NCBI GenBank assembly: GCA_037893245.1
Contig: JBAIAA010000117.1
Location: 496,001-560,000 of the forward strand
Source of the DNA: Crossaster papposus
Taxonomy: Eukaryota > Echinodermata > Asteroidea > Velatida > Solasteridae
Direction: 5' to 3'
Length of the DNA: 64,000 bases
How positions within the stretch are numbered: the first letter of the stretch is position 1; the number at the start of each line of letters is the position of its first letter. Positions 1-12,967 of this stretch are shown here, piece after piece. The notes beneath the pieces are model-generated. The model searched no databases, had not been told where the DNA came from, and saw nothing but the letters and a program-made list of their open reading frames with translations. Position numbers and translations under genes: made by a program.

Positions 1-351
1 ACAGTCAGAACACAAATTAGACTTCCAACGCTCCCAAATTGTCTATAGAGCTCATTTAGCCTAACACAAACTTTTCGGGTTGTGTTCACCATCAGAACAC
101 GAAATGGACTTCCAACGCTCCCAATTGGTCTATAGCGCTCAATGAGCCTAACAAACACTTTTCGGTTTTTCTCACCGTCAGATCACCAAATGGACATCCA
201 ACGCTCCCAAATGTTCTATAGTGCTCAATGAGCCTAACAAACACTTTTCGGGTTTTTTCACCGTCAGAACACAAAATAGACTTCCAACTCTCCCAAATGG
301 TCTATAGAGCTCATTTAGCCTAACAAACACTTCTCGGGTTTTGTTCACCAT

Positions 352-437
352 CAGAACACGAAATGGACTTCCAACGCTCCCAAATGGTCTATAGCGCTCA
401 ATGAGCCTAACAAACACTTTTCGGTTTTTTTCACCGT
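352..437. repeat. Monomer class B (representative)
   Basis: An 86-bp class marked by 'acgaaatggac', 'caacgctccc' and 'tatagcgctcaatgagcc' (an AGCGCT palindrome). It typically follows a class A monomer whose T-tract reads 'gttttgttcaccat', so A and B together make a dimer of about 173 bp that is repeated in many places. Confidence 0.88.
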
Positions 438-524
438 CAGAACACAAATTAGACTTCCAACGCTCCCAAATGGTCTATAGCGCTCATTTAGCCTAACATA
501 CACTTTTCGGGTTTTTTTCACCGT

Positions 525-610
525 CAGAACACCAAATGGACTTCCAACACTCCCAAACGGTCTATAGGCCTCAATGAGCCTAATAAACACTTTTCGGTTT
601 TGTTCACCGT
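525..610. repeat. Monomer class E (representative)
   Basis: An 86-bp class with 'accaaatggacttcc', 'caacactcccaaacggt' and 'ctataggcctcaatg' (an AGGCCT palindrome). It usually follows the 'acaaattagac' form of class A, whose T-tract is often 'cggggttttttcacc' or 'cgggtttttttcacc'. Confidence 0.88.
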
Positions 611-782
611 CAGAACACAAAATAGACTTCCAACGCTCCCATATGGTCTATAGAGCTCATTTAGCCTAACAAATCCGTTTCGGTTTTTTTCACCATCAGA
701 ACACGAAATGGACTTCCAATACTCCCAAATGGTCTATAGAGCTCATTGAGCCTAACAAACACTTTTCGGTTTTTTTCACCAT

Positions 783-868
783 CAGAACACGAAATGGACT
801 TCCAATACTCCCAAATGGTCGATAGCGCTCAATAAGCGTAACAAACACTTTTCGGTTTTTCTCACCGT
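783..868. repeat. Monomer class F (representative)
   Basis: An 86-bp class with 'caatactcccaaatgg', then 'tcgatagcgctc' (t>g against the usual 'tctatag') and 'aataagcgtaac' (c>g against 'aagcctaac'). These two changes travel together and make class F easy to track across the window. It opens the F-D'-H-G-S cassette. Confidence 0.88.
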
Positions 869-954
869 CAAAACACCAAATGGACTTTCAACACTCCCAA
901 ATGGTCTATAGCGATCAATAAGCCTAACAAACACTTTTCGGTTTTTTTCACGGT
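869..954. repeat. Monomer class D' (representative)
   Basis: Close to class D but with 'aaaacaccaaatgg' at the start and 'tatagcgatcaataagcc' later, so the AGCGCT palindrome is lost by one change. It nearly always lies directly after class F. Confidence 0.85.
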
Positions 955-1041
955 CAAAACACGAAATGGACTTCCAATACTCCCACATGGTCTATAGACC
1001 TCAATGAGCCTAACAAAAACTTTTCGGGTTTTCTTCACCGT
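955..1041. repeat. Monomer class H (representative)
   Basis: An 87-bp class that begins after 'cacggt'. It has 'caatactcccacatggt' (a>c inside the otherwise constant 'cccaaatgg') and 'tatagacctcaatg'. Copies near 25.85, 28.15, 34.15, 35.29 and 47.41 kb instead carry 'tatatacctc', which marks a sublineage confined to the right two-thirds of the window. Confidence 0.85.
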
Positions 1042-1126
1042 CGAACACAAAATAGACTTCCAACGCTCCCAAATGGTCTATAGCGCTCATTTAGCCTAAC
1101 AAACACTTTTCGGGTTTTTTCACCAT
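1042..1126. repeat. Monomer class G (representative)
   Basis: An 85-bp class-A-like monomer that has lost one base at its start ('gtcgaacac' rather than 'gtcagaacac'). The tract before it reads 'cgggttttcttcacc' in the great majority of copies. It commonly precedes a short monomer, so this linked pair of changes is a reliable marker of one lineage. Confidence 0.87.
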
Positions 1127-1178
1127 CAGCTATAGGCCTCAATGAGCCTAACAAACACTTTTCGGTTTTTTTCACCGC
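1127..1178. repeat. Short monomer S (52 bp), first of 76
   Basis: A monomer with a 34-bp internal deletion: 'atcag' is joined directly to 'ctatag', so the 'aacac' to 'aatggt' part is gone. I read 76 copies with this junction, for example at 3336, 5546, 6029, 7806, 8289, 9551, 10034, 10517, 11691, 12174, 13519, 14002, 14312, 18278, 18675, 20934, 21417, 21900, 24171, 29028, 29339, 34280, 34591, 46659, 46711, 52117, 57154, 59534, 61556, 62613 and 63926. The copy at 23030 reads 'caggtata'. Three subtypes follow the junction: 'ggcctc', 'ggcttc' and 'aaccctc'. I see no microhomology at the breakpoint. A shared breakpoint implies one founding deletion that was then spread by array amplification. Confidence 0.92.
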
Positions 1179-1264
1179 TAGAACACCAAATGGACATCCA
1201 ACGCTCCCAAATGTTGTATAGTGCTCAATGAGCCTAACAAACACTTTTCGGGTTTTTTCACCGT

Positions 1265-1350
1265 CAGAACACAAAATAGACTTCCAACGCTCCCAAATGG
1301 TCTATAGAGCTCATTTAGCCTAACAAACACTTTTCGGTTTTTTTCACCGC
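1265..1350. repeat. Monomer class A (representative)
   Basis: An 86-bp example of the commonest class. Its marks are 'acaaaatagac' near the start, 'tatagagctcat' in the middle (a GAGCTC palindrome) and 'ttagcctaac'. It is usually followed by a T-tract ending 'gttttgttcacc', which makes it 87 bp, or by a plain T-run. A related form has 'acaaattagac' with 'agcgctcattt'. Another has 'aactctccc', sometimes with an inserted a and a t>g-type change in 'tttaagcctgac' (near 23219, 32724, 39590, 40530, 41832, 44717, 45066 and 45930). Confidence 0.9.
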
Positions 1351-1437
1351 CAGAACACCAAATGGACATCCAACGCTCCCAAATGTTCTATAGTGCTCAA
1401 TGAGCCTAACAAACACTTCTCGGGTTTTTTTCACCGT
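1351..1437. repeat. Monomer class C (representative)
   Basis: A class marked by 'accaaatggacatcc' and 'aaatgtt' followed by 'cta' or 'gta', then 'tagtgctcaatgagcc'. It lacks the 6-bp palindrome found at this point in classes A, B and E. It often starts after 'caccgc' rather than 'caccgt'. The gttcta and gttgta sub-forms occupy different higher-order contexts, so they are separate lineages. Confidence 0.88.
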
Positions 1438-4400
1438 CAGAACACAAAATAGACTTCCAACGCTCCCAAATGGTCTATAGAGCTCATTTAGCCTAACAAA
1501 TCCTTTTCGGTTTTTTTAACCATCAGAACACGAAATGGACTTCCAATACTCCCAAATTGTCTATAGAGCTCATTGAGCCTAACAAACACTTTTCGGGTTT
1601 TTTCACCATCAGAACACGAAATGGACTTCCAATACTCCCAAATGGTCGATAGCGCTCAATAAGCGTAACAAACACTTTTCGGTTTTTCTCACCGTCAAAA
1701 CACCAAATGGACTTTCAACACTCCCAAATGGTCTATAGCGCTCAATAAGCCTAACAAACACTTTTCGGGTTTTTTCACAGTCAGAACACAAATTAGACTT
1801 CCAACGCTCCCAAATGGTCTATAGAGCTCATTTAGCCTAAAAAAAACTTTTCGGGTTTTGTTCACGATCAGAACACGAAATGGACTTCCAACGCTCCCAA
1901 ATGGTCTATAGCGCTCAATGAGCCTAACAAACACTTTTCGGTTTTTCTCACCGTCAGAACACCAAATGGACATCCAACGCTCCCAAATGTTCTATAGTGC
2001 TCAATGAGCCTAACAAACACTTTTCGGGTTTTTTCACCGTCAGAACACAAAATAGACTTCCAACTCTCCCAAATGGTCTATAGAGCTCATTTAGCCTAAC
2101 AAACACTTCTCGGGTTTTGTTCACCATCAGAACACGAAATGGACTTCCAACGCTCCCAAATGGTCTATAGCGCTCAATGAGCCTAACAAACACTTTTCGG
2201 GTTTTTTCACCGTCAGAACACAAATTAGACTTCCAACGCTCCCAAATGGTCTATAGCGCTCATTTAGCCTAACAAACACTTTTCGGGTTTTTTTCACCGT
2301 CAGAACACCAAATGGACTTCCAACACTCCCAAACGGTCTATAGGCCTCAATGAGCCTAACAAACACTTTTCGGTTTTGTTCACCGTCAGAACACGAAATG
2401 GACTTCCAATACTCCCAAATGGTCGATAGCGCTCAATAAGCGTAACAAACACTTTTCGGTTTTTCTCACCGTCAAAACACCAAATGGACTTTCAACACTC
2501 CCAAATGGTCTATAGCGCTCAATAAGCCTAACAAACACTTTTCGGGTTTTGTTCACCATCAGAACACAAAATAGACTTCCAACTCTCCCAAATGGTCTAT
2601 AGAGCTCATTTAGCCTAACAAACACTTCTCGGGTTTTGTTCACCATCAGAACACGAAATGGACTTCTAACGCTCCCAAATGGTCTATAGCGCTCATTTAG
2701 CCTAACATACACTTTTCAGGGTTTTTTCACCGTCAGAACACCAAATGGACTTCCAACACTCCCAAACGGTCTATAGGCCTCAATGAGCCTAACAAACACT
2801 TTTCGGTTTTTTTCACCGTCAGAACACAAAATAGACTTCCAACGCTCCCAAATGGTCTATAGAGCTCATTTAGCCTAACAAATCCTTTTCGGTTTTTTTC
2901 ACCATCAGAACACGAAATGGACTTCCAATACTCCCAAATGGTCTATAGAGCTCATTGAGCCTAACAAACACTTTTCGGGTTTTTTCACCATCAGAACACG
3001 AAATGGACTTCCAATACTCCCAAATGGTCGATAGCGCTCAATAAGCGTAACAAACACTTTTCGGTTTTTCTCACCGTCAAAACACCAAATGGACTTTCAA
3101 CACTCCCAAATGGTCTATAGCGATCAATAAGCCTAACAAACACTTTTCGGTTTTTTTCACGGTCAAAACACGAAATGGACTTCCAATACTCCCACATGGT
3201 CTATAGACCTCAATGAGCCTAACAAACACTTTTCGGGTTTTCTTCACCGTCGAACACCAAATAGACTTCCAACGCTCCCAAATGGTCTATAGCGCTCATT
3301 TAGCCTAACAAACATTTTTCGGGTTTTTTCACCATCAGCTATAGGCCTCAATGAGCCTAACAAACACTTTTCGGTTTTTTTCACCGCTAGAACACCAATT
3401 GGACATCCAACGCTCCCAAATGTTGTATAGTGCTCAATGAGCCTAACAAACACTTTTCGGTTTTTTTCACCGTCAGAACACAAAATAGACTTCCAACGCT
3501 CCCAAATGGTCTATAGAGCTCATTTAGCCTAACAAACACTTTTCGGTTTTTTTCACCGCCAGAACACAAAATAGAATTCCAACGCTCCCAAATGGTCTAT
3601 AAGCGCTCATTTAGCCTAACAAACACTTTTCGGTTTTTTCTCACCGTCAAAACACCAAATGGACTTTCAACACTCCCAAATGGTCTATAGCGCTCAATAA
3701 GCCTAACAAACACTTCTCGGGTTTTTTTCACCGTCAGAACACAAAATAGACTTCCAACTCTCCCAAATGGTCTATAGAGCTCATTTAGCCTAACAAACAC
3801 TTCTCGGGTTTTGTTCACCATCAGAACACGAAATGGACTTCCAACGCTCCCAAATGGTCTATAGCGCTCAATGAGCCTAACAAACACTTTTCGGGTTTTT
3901 TCACCGTCAGAACACAAATTAGACTTCCAACGCTCCCAAATGGTCTATAGCGCTCATTTAGCCTAACAAACACTTTTCGGGTTTTTTTCACCGTCAGAAC
4001 ACCAAAAGGACTTCCAACACTCCCAAACGGTCTATAGGCCTCAATGAGCCTAACAAACACTTTTCGGTTTTTTTCACCGTCAGAACACAAAATAGACTTC
4101 CAACGCTCCCAAATGGTCTATAGAGCTCATTTAGCCTAACAAATCCTTTTCGGTTTTTTTCACCATCAGAACACGAAATGGACTTCCAATACTCCCAAAT
4201 GGTCGATAGCGCTCAATAAGCGTAACAAACACTTTTCGGTTTTTCTCACCGTCAAAACACCAAATGGACTTTCAACACTCCCAAATGGTCTATAGCGCTC
4301 AATAAGCCTAACAAACACTTTTCGGGTTTTTTCACAGTCAGAACACAAATTAGACTTCCAACGCTCCCAAATAGTCTATAGAGCTCATTTAGCCTAACAA

Positions 4401-6253
4401 AAACTTTTCGGGTTTTGTTCACCATCAGAACACGAAATGGACTTCCAACGCTCCCAAATGGTCTATAGCGCTCAATGAGCCTAACAAACACTTTTCGGTT
4501 TTTCTCACCGTCAGAACACCAAATGGACATCCAACGCTCCCAAATGTTCTATAGTGCTCAATGAGCCTAATAAACACTTTTCGGGTTTTTTCACCGTCAG
4601 AACACAAAATAGACTTCCAACTCTCCCAAATGGTCTATAGAGCTCATTTAGCCTAACAAACACTTCTCGGGTTTTGTTCACCATCAGAACACGAAATGGA
4701 CTTCCAACGCTCCCAAATGGTCTATAGCGCTCAATGAGCCTAACAAACACTTTTCGTTTTTTTTCACCGTCAGAACACAAATTAGACTTCCAACGCTTCC
4801 AAATGGTCTATAGCGCTCATTTAGCCTAACATACACTTTTCGGGGTTTTTTCACCGTCAGAACACCAAATGGACTTCCAACACTCCCAAACGGTCTATAG
4901 GCCTCAATGAGCCTAACAAACACTTTTCGGTTTTTTTCACCGTCAGAACACAAAATAGACTTCCAACGCTCCCAAATGGTCTATAGAGCTCATTTAGCCT
5001 AACAAATCCTTTTCGGTTTTTTTCACCATCAGAACACGAAATGGACTTCCAATACTCCCAAATGGTCTATAGAGCTCATTGAGCCTAACAAACACTTTTC
5101 GGGTTTTTTCACCATCAGAACACGAAATGGATTTCCAATACTCCCAAATGGTCGATAGCGCTCAATAAGCGTAACAAACACTTTTCGGTTTTTCTCACCG
5201 TCAAAACACCAAATGGACTTTCAACACTCCCAAATGGTCTATAGCGATCAATAAGCCTAACAAACACTTTTCGGTTTTTTTCACGGTCAAAACACGAAAT
5301 GGACTTCCAATACTCCCAAATGGTCTATAGCGCTCAATAAGCCTAACAAACACTTTTCGGGTTTTTCCACCGTCAGAACACAAAATAGACTTCCAACGCT
5401 CCCAAATGGTCTATAGGCCTCAATGAGCCTAACAAACACTTTTCGGGTTTTCTTCACCGTCGAACACAAAATAGACTTCCAACGCTCCCAAATGGTCTAT
5501 AGCGCTCATTTAGCCTAACAAACACTTTTCGGTTTTTTTCACCATCAGCTATAGGCTTCAATGAGCCTAACAAACACTTTTCGGTTTTTTTCACCGCCAG
5601 AACACCAAATGGACATCCAACGCTCCCAAATGTTGTATAGTGCTCAATGAGCCTAACAAACACTTTTCTGGTTTTTTCACCGTCAGAACACAAAATAGAC
5701 TTCCAACGCTCCCAAATGGTCTATAGATCTCATTTAGCCTAACAAACACTTTTCGTTTTTTTTCACCGCCAGAACACCAAATGGACATCCAACGCTCCCA
5801 AATGTTGTATAGTGCTCAATGAGCCTAACAAACACTTTTCGGGTTTTTTCACCGTCAGAACACAAAATAGACTTCCAACGCTCCCAAATGGTCTATAGAG
5901 CTCATTTAGCCTAACAAACACTTTTCGGGTTTTGTTCACCATCAGAACACAAAATGGACTTCCAACACTCCCAAATGGTCTATAGCGCTCAATGAGCCTA
6001 ACAAACACTTTTCGGATTTTTTCACCATCAGCTATAGGCCTCAATGAGCCTAACAAACACTTTTCGGGTTTTTTCACCGTTAGAACACAAAATAGACTTC
6101 CAACGCTCCTAAATGGTCTATAGAGCTCATTTAGCCTAACAAACACTTTTCGGGTTTTGTTCACCATCAGAACACGAAATGGACTTCCAACGCTCCCAAA
6201 TGGTCTATAGCGCTCAATGAGCCTAACAAACACTTTTCGGTTTTTCTCACCGT

Positions 6254-6339
6254 CAAAACACGAAATGGACTTTCAACATTCCCAAATGGTCTATAGCGCT
6301 CAATAAGCCTAACAAACACTTTTCGGGTTTTTTCACCGT
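6254..6339. repeat. Monomer class D (representative)
   Basis: An 86-bp class that starts 'caaaacacgaaatgg' instead of 'cagaacac'. It has 'ggactttcaacactccc' and ends 'agcgctcaataagcc'. It follows a T-tract interrupted by c ('tttttctcaccg'), and that linkage holds in most copies I read. Confidence 0.88.
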
Positions 6340-6899
6340 CAGAACACAAATTAGACTTCCAACGCTCCCAAATGGTCTATAGCGCTCATTTAGCCTAACA
6401 AACACTTTTCGGGTTTTTTTCACCGTCAGAACACCAAATGGACTTCCAACACTCCCAAACGGTCTATAGGCCTCAATGAGCCTAACAAACACTTTTCAAC
6501 TTTTTTCACCGTCAGAACACAAAATAGACTTCCAACGCTCCCAAATGGTCTATAGAGCTCATTTAGCCTAACAAACCCTTTTCGGTTTTTTTCACCATCA
6601 GAACACGAAATGGACTTCCAATACTCCCAAATGGTCTATAGAGCTCATTGAGCCTAACAAACACTTTTCGGTTTTTTTCACCATCAGAACACGAAATGGA
6701 CTTCCAATACTCCCAAATGGTCGATAGCGCTCAATAAGCGTAACAAACACTTTTCGGTTTTTCTCACCGTCAGAACACCAAATGGACATCCAACGCTCCC
6801 AAATGTTCTATAGTGCTCAATGAGCCTAACAAACACTTTTCGGGTTTTTTCACCGTCAGAACACAAAATTGACTTCCAACACTCCCAAATGGTCTATAG

Positions 6900-9800
6900 G
6901 CCTCAATGAGCCTAACAAACACTTTTCGGGTTTTTTTCACCGTCAGAACACAAAATAGAATTCCAACGCTCCCAAATGGTCTATAAGCGCTCGTTTAGCC
7001 TAACAAACACTTTTCGGTTTTTCTCACCGTCAAAACACCAAATGGACTTTCAACACTCCCAAATGGTCTATAGCGCTCAATAAGCCTAACAAACACTTTT
7101 CGGGTTTTTTCACAGTCAGAACACAAATTAGACTTCCAACGCTCCCAAATGGTCTATAGCGCTCATTTAGCCTAACATACACTTTTCGGGTTTTTTTCAC
7201 CGTCAGAACACCAAATGGACTTCCAACACTCCCAAACGGTCTATAGGCCTCAATGAGCCTAACAAACACTTTTCGGTTTTTTTCACCGTCAGAACACAAA
7301 ATAGACTTCCAACGCTCCCAAATGGTCTATATAGCTCATTTAGCCTAACAAATCCTTTTCGGTTTTTTTCACCATCAGAACACGAAATGGACATCCAATA
7401 CTCCCAAATGGTCTATAGAGTTCATTGAGCCTAACAAACACTTTTCGGGTTTTTTCACCATCAGAACCCGAAATGGACTTCCAATACTCCCAAATGGTCG
7501 ATAGCGCTCAATAAGCGTAACAAACACTTTTCGGTTTTTCTCACCGTCAAAACACCAAATGGACTTTCAACACTCCCAAATGGTCTATAGCGATCAATAA
7601 GCCTAACAAACACTTTTCGGGTTTTTTCACGGTCAAAACACGAAATGGACTTCCAATACTCCCACATGGTCTATAGACCTCAATGAGCCTAACAAACACT
7701 TTTCGGGTTTTCTTCACCGTCGAACACAAAATAGACTTCCAACGCTCCCAAATGGTCTATAGCGCTCATTTAGCCTAACAAACACTTTTCGGGTTTTTTC
7801 ACCATCAGCTATAGGCCTCAATGAGCCTAACAAACACTTTTCGGTTTTTTTCACCGCTAGAACACCAAATGGACATCCAACGCTCCCAAATGTTGTATAG
7901 TGCTCAATGAGCCTAACAAACACTTTTCGAGTTTTTTCACCGTCAGAACACAAAATAGACTTCCAACGCTCCCAAATGGTCTATAGAGCTCATTTAGCCT
8001 AACAAACACTTTTCGGTTTTTTTCACCGCCAGAACACCAAATGGACATCCAACGCTCCCAAATGTTGTATAGTGCTCAATGAGCCTAACAAACACTTTTC
8101 GGGTTTTTTCACCGTCAGAACACAAAATAGACTTCCAACGCTCCCAAATGGTCTATAGAGCTCATTTAGCCTAACAAACACTTTTCCGGTTTTGTTCACC
8201 ATCAGAACACGAAATGGACTTCCAACGCTCCCAAATGGTCTATAGCGCTCAATGAGCCTAACAAACACTTTTCGTTTTTTTTCACCATCAGCTATAACCC
8301 TCAATGAGCCTAACAAACACTTTTCGGGTTTTTTCACCGTCAGAACACAAAATAGACTTCCAACGCTCCCAAATGGTCTATAGAGCTCATTTAGCCTAAC
8401 AAACACTTTTCGGGTTTTGTTCACCATCAGAACACGAAATGGACTTCCAACGCTCCCAAATGGTCTATAGCGCTCAATGAGCCTAACAAACACTTTTCGG
8501 TTTTTCTCACCGTCAAAACACGAAATGGACTTTCAACACTCCCAAATGGTCTATAGCGCTCAATAAGCCTAACAAACACTTTTCGGGTTTTTCCACCTTC
8601 AGAACACAAAATAGACTTCCAACGCTCCCAAATGGTCTATAGGCCTCAATGAGCCTAACAAACACTTTTCGGGTTTTTTTCACCGTCAGAACACAAAATA
8701 GAATTCCAACGCTCCCAAATGGTCTATAAGCGCTCGTTTAGCCTAACAAACACTTTTCGGTTTTTCTCACCGTCAAAACACCAAATGGACTTTCAACACT
8801 CCCAAATGGTCTATAGCGCTCAATAAGCCTAACAAACACTTTTCGGGTTTTTTTCACAGTCAGAACACAAATTAGACTTCCAACGCTCCCAAATGGTCTA
8901 TAGCGCTCATTTAGCCTAACATACACTTTTCGGTTTTTTTTCACCGTCAGAACACCAAATGGACTTCCAACACTCCCAAACGGTCTATAGGCCTCAATGA
9001 GCCTAACAAACACTTTTCGGTTTTTTTTCACCGTCAGAACACAAAATAGACTTCCAACGCTCCCAAATGGTCTATATAGCTCATTTAGCCTAACAAATCC
9101 TTTTCGGTTTTTTTCACCATCAGAACACGAAATGGACATCCAATACTCCCAAATGGTCTATAGAGTTCATTGAGCCTAACAAACACTTTTCGGGTTTTTT
9201 CACCATCAGAACCCGAAATGGACTTCCAATACTCCCAAATGGTCGATAGCGCTCAATAAGCGTAACAAACACTTTTCGGTTTTTCTCACCGTCAAAACAC
9301 CAAATGGACTTTCAACACTCCCAAATGGTCTATAGCGATCAATAAGCCTAACGAACACTTTTCGGGTTTTTTCACGGTCAAAACACGAAATGGACTTCCA
9401 ATACTCCCACATGGTCTATAGACCTCAATGAGCCTAACAAACACTTTTCGGGTTTTCTTCACCGTCGAACACAAAATAGACTTCCAACGCTCCCAAATGG
9501 TCTATAGCGCTCATTTAGCCTAACAAACACTTTTCGGGTTTTTTCACCATCAGCTATAGGCCTCAATGAGCCTAACAAACACTTTTCGGTTTTTGTCACC
9601 GCTAGAACACCAAATGGACATCCAACGCTCCCAAATGTTGTATAGTGCTCAATGAGCCTAACAAACACTTTTCGAGTTTTTTCACCGTCAGAACACAAAA
9701 TAGACTTCCAACGCTCCCAAATGGTCTATAGAGCTCATTTAGCCTAACAAACACTTTTCGGTTTTTTTCACCGCCAGAACACCAAATGGACATCCAACGC

Positions 9801-10388
9801 TCCCAAATGTTGTATAGTGCTCAATGAGCCTAACAAACACTTTTCGGGTTTTTTCACCGTCAGAACACAAAATAGACTTCCAACGCTCCCAAATGGTCTA
9901 TAGAGCTCATTTAGCCTAACAAACACTTTTCCGGTTTTGTTCACCATCAGAACACGAAATGGACTTCCAACGCTCCCAAATGGTCTATAGCGCTCAATGA
10001 GCCTAACAAACACTTTTCGTTTTTTTTCACCATCAGCTATAACCCTCAATGAGCCTAACAAACACTTTTCGGGTTTTTTCACCGTCAGAACACAAAATAG
10101 ACTTCCAACGCTCCCAAATGGTCTATAGAGCTCATTTAGCCTAACAAACACTTTTCGGGTTTTGTTCACCATCAGAACACGAAATGGACTTCCAACGCTC
10201 CCAAATGGTCTATAGCGCTCAATGAGCCTAACAAACACTTTTCGGTTTTTCTCACCGTCAAAACACGAAATGGACTTTCAACACTCCCAAATTGTCTATA
10301 GCGCTCAATAAGCCTAACAAACACTTTTCGGGTTTTTCCACCTTCAGAACACAAAATAGACTTCCAACGCTCCCAAATGGTCTATAGG
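6900..10388. repeat. ~1,744-bp duplication, 2 copies
   Basis: Two adjacent copies meet near 8643. Shared rare markers include 'ctataagcgctcg' (6981 and 8724), 'tctatatagc' (7326 and 9071) and 'gaacccgaaatgg' (7465 and 9210). The offset drifts from 1743 to 1745 because of single-base differences in T-tracts. Outside the stated limits the two flanks belong to different monomer classes. Boundaries are good to about one monomer. Confidence 0.86.
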
Positions 10389-12967
10389 CCTCAATGAGCC
10401 TAACAAACACTTTTCGGGTTTTCTTCACCGTCGAACACAAAATAGACTTCCAACGCTCCCAAATGGTCTATAGCGCTCATTTAGCCTAACAAACACTTTT
10501 CGGGTTTTTTCACCATCAGCTATAGGCTTCAATGAGCCTAACAAACACTTTTCGGTTTTTTTCACCGCCAGAACACCAAATGGACATCCAACGCTCCCAA
10601 ATGTTGTATAGTGCTCAATGAGCCTAACAAACACTTTTCGGGTTTTTTCACCGTCAGAACACAAAATAGACTTCCAACGCTCCCAAATGGTCAATAGGGC
10701 TCATTTAGCCTAACAAACACTTTTCGGGTTTTGTTCACCATCAGAACACGAAATGGACTTCCAACGCTCCCAAATGGTCTATAGGCCTCAATGAGCCTAA
10801 CAAACACTTTTCGGGTTTTCTTCACCGTCGAACACAAAATTGACTTCCAACGCTCCCAAATGGTCTATAGCGCTCATTTAGCCTAACAAACACTTTTCGG
10901 GTTTTTTCACAGTCAGAACACCAAATGGACATCCAACGCTCCCAAATGTTCTATAGTGCTCAATGAGCCTAACAAACACTTTTCGGTTTTTTTCACCGTC
11001 AGAACACAAAATAGACTTCCAACTCTCCCAAATGGTCTATAGAGCTCATTTAGCCTAACAAACACTTCTCGGGTTTTGTTCACCATCAGAACACGAAATG
11101 GACTTCCAACGCTCCCAAATGGTCTATAGCGCTCAATGAGCCTAACAAACACTTTTCGGGTTTTTTCACCGTCAGAACACAAATTAGACTTCCAACGCTC
11201 CCAAATGGTCTATAGCGCTCATTTAGCCTAACATACACTTTTCGGGGTTTTTTCACCGTCAGAACACCAAATGGACTTCCAACACTCCCAAACGGTCTAT
11301 AGGCCTCAATGAGCCTAACAAACACTTTTCGAGTTTTTTCACCGTCAGAACACAAAATAGACTTCCAACGCTCCCAAATGGTCTATAGAGCTCATTTAGC
11401 CTAACAAACACTTTTCGGTTTTTTTCACCGCCAGAACACCAAATGGACATCCAACGCTCCCAAATGTTGTATAGTGCTCAATGAGCCTAACAAACACTTT
11501 TCGGGTTTTTTCACCGTCAGAACACAAAATAGACTTCCAACGCTCCCAAATGGTCTATAGAGCTCATTTAGCCTAACAAACACTTTTCCGGTTTTGTTCA
11601 CCATCAGAACACGAAATGGACTTCCAACGCTCCCAAATGGTCTATAGCGCTCAATGAGCCTAACAAACACTTTTCGTTTTTTTTCACCATCAGCTATAAC
11701 CCTCAATGAGCCTAACAAACACTTTTCGGGTTTTTTCACCGTCAGAACACAAAATAGACTTCCAACGCTCCCAAATGGTCTATAGAGCTCATTTAGCCTA
11801 ACAAACACTTTTCGGGTTTTGTTCACCATCAGAACACGAAATGGACTTCCAACGCTCCCAAATGGTCTATAGCGCTCAATGAGCCTAACAAACACTTTTC
11901 GGTTTTTCTCACCGTCAAAACACGAAATGGACTTTCAACACTCCCAAATTGTCTATAGCGCTCAATAAGCCTAACAAACACTTTTCGGGTTTTTCCACCT
12001 TCAGAACACAAAATAGACTTCCAACGCTCCCAAATGGTCTATAGGCCTCAATGAGCCTAACAAACACTTTTCGGGTTTTCTTCACCGTCGAACACAAAAT
12101 AGACTTCCAACGCTCCCAAATGGTCTATAGCGCTCATTTAGCCTAACAAACACTTTTCGGGTTTTTTCACCATCAGCTATAGGCTTCAATGAGCCTAACA
12201 AACACTTTTCGGTTTTTTTCACCGCCAGAACACCAAATGGACATCCAACGCTCCCAAATGTTGTATAGTGCTCAATGAGCCTAACAAACACTTTTCGGGT
12301 TTTTTCACCGTCAGAACACAAAATAGACTTCCAACGCTCCCAAATGGTCAATAGGGCTCATTTAGCCTAACAAACACTTTTCGGGTTTTGTTCACCATCA
12401 GAACACGAAATGGACTTCCAACGCTCCCAAATGGTCTATAGGCCTCAATGAGCCTAACAAACACTTTTCGGGTTTTCTTCACCGTCGAACACAAAATTGA
12501 CTTCCAACGCTCCCAAATGGTCTATAGCGCTCATTTAGCCTAACAAACACTTTTCGGGTTTTTTCACAGTCAGAACACCAAATGGACATCCAACGCTCCC
12601 AAATGTTCTATAGTGCTCAATGAGCCTAACAAACACTTTTCGGTTTTTTTCACCGTCAGAACACAAAATAGACTTCCAACTCTCCCAAATGGTCTATAGA
12701 GCTCATTTAGCCTAACAAACACTTCTCGGGTTTTGTTCACCATCAGAACACGAAATGGACTTCCAACGCTCCCAAATGGTCTATAGCGCTCAATGAGCCT
12801 AACAAACACTTTTCGGGTTTTTTCACCGTCAGAACACAAATTAGACTTCCAACGCTCCCAAATGGTCTATAGCGCTCATTTAGCCTAACATACACTTTTC
12901 GGGGTTTTTTCACCGTCAGAACACCAAATGGACTTCCAACACTCCCAAACGGTCTATAGGCCTCAAT
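9650..12967. repeat. ~1,657-bp duplication, 2 copies
   Basis: Copies of about 9650-11307 and 11307-12967. Diagnostic shared variants include 'ggtcaatagggctc' (10690 and 12347) and a 'cttttccggttttg' tract. The left part overlaps the second copy of the 1,744-bp duplication, so this event is younger than that one or used its product. Confidence 0.85.

Larger units (their letters stand above)
783..1178. repeat. Cassette F-D'-H-G-S
   Basis: Five monomers in fixed order: F, D', H, G and a short S. F-D'-H-G starts at about 783, 2992, 7462, 9207, 13175, 15313, 17451, 25644, 27943, 33936, 35075 and 47195. At 50.9, 55.6 and 58.3 kb F-D'-H is followed by a class A monomer instead of G, so there the cassette has been cut and rejoined. 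The fixed order shows that blocks of several monomers, not single monomers, are the unit of amplification. Confidence 0.85.
1..6900. repeat. Left region of shuffled monomer blocks
   Basis: This stretch holds only satellite monomers. No clean tandem higher-order repeat spans it. Instead, blocks recur at several offsets: about 92-620 matches 1868-2396 (offset 1776), 782-1370 matches 2991-3580 (offset 2209), and 1609-2366 matches 4166-4950 (offset 2557). Short monomers lie at 1127, 3336, 5546 and 6029. The mix of offsets suggests older duplications that later exchanges have broken up. Confidence 0.8.

Noticed and set aside
1127-1178. Short monomers as insertion or attachment sites of a mobile element
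   Set aside because: The junction is a plain internal deletion of the monomer with no inserted sequence, no target duplication and no terminal inverted repeats.
1-6900. A regular higher-order repeat of about 2.2 or 2.56 kb at the left end
   Set aside because: Offsets of 1776, 2209 and 2557 each hold only for part of the region and conflict with one another, so I describe shuffled blocks instead of a clean tandem unit.
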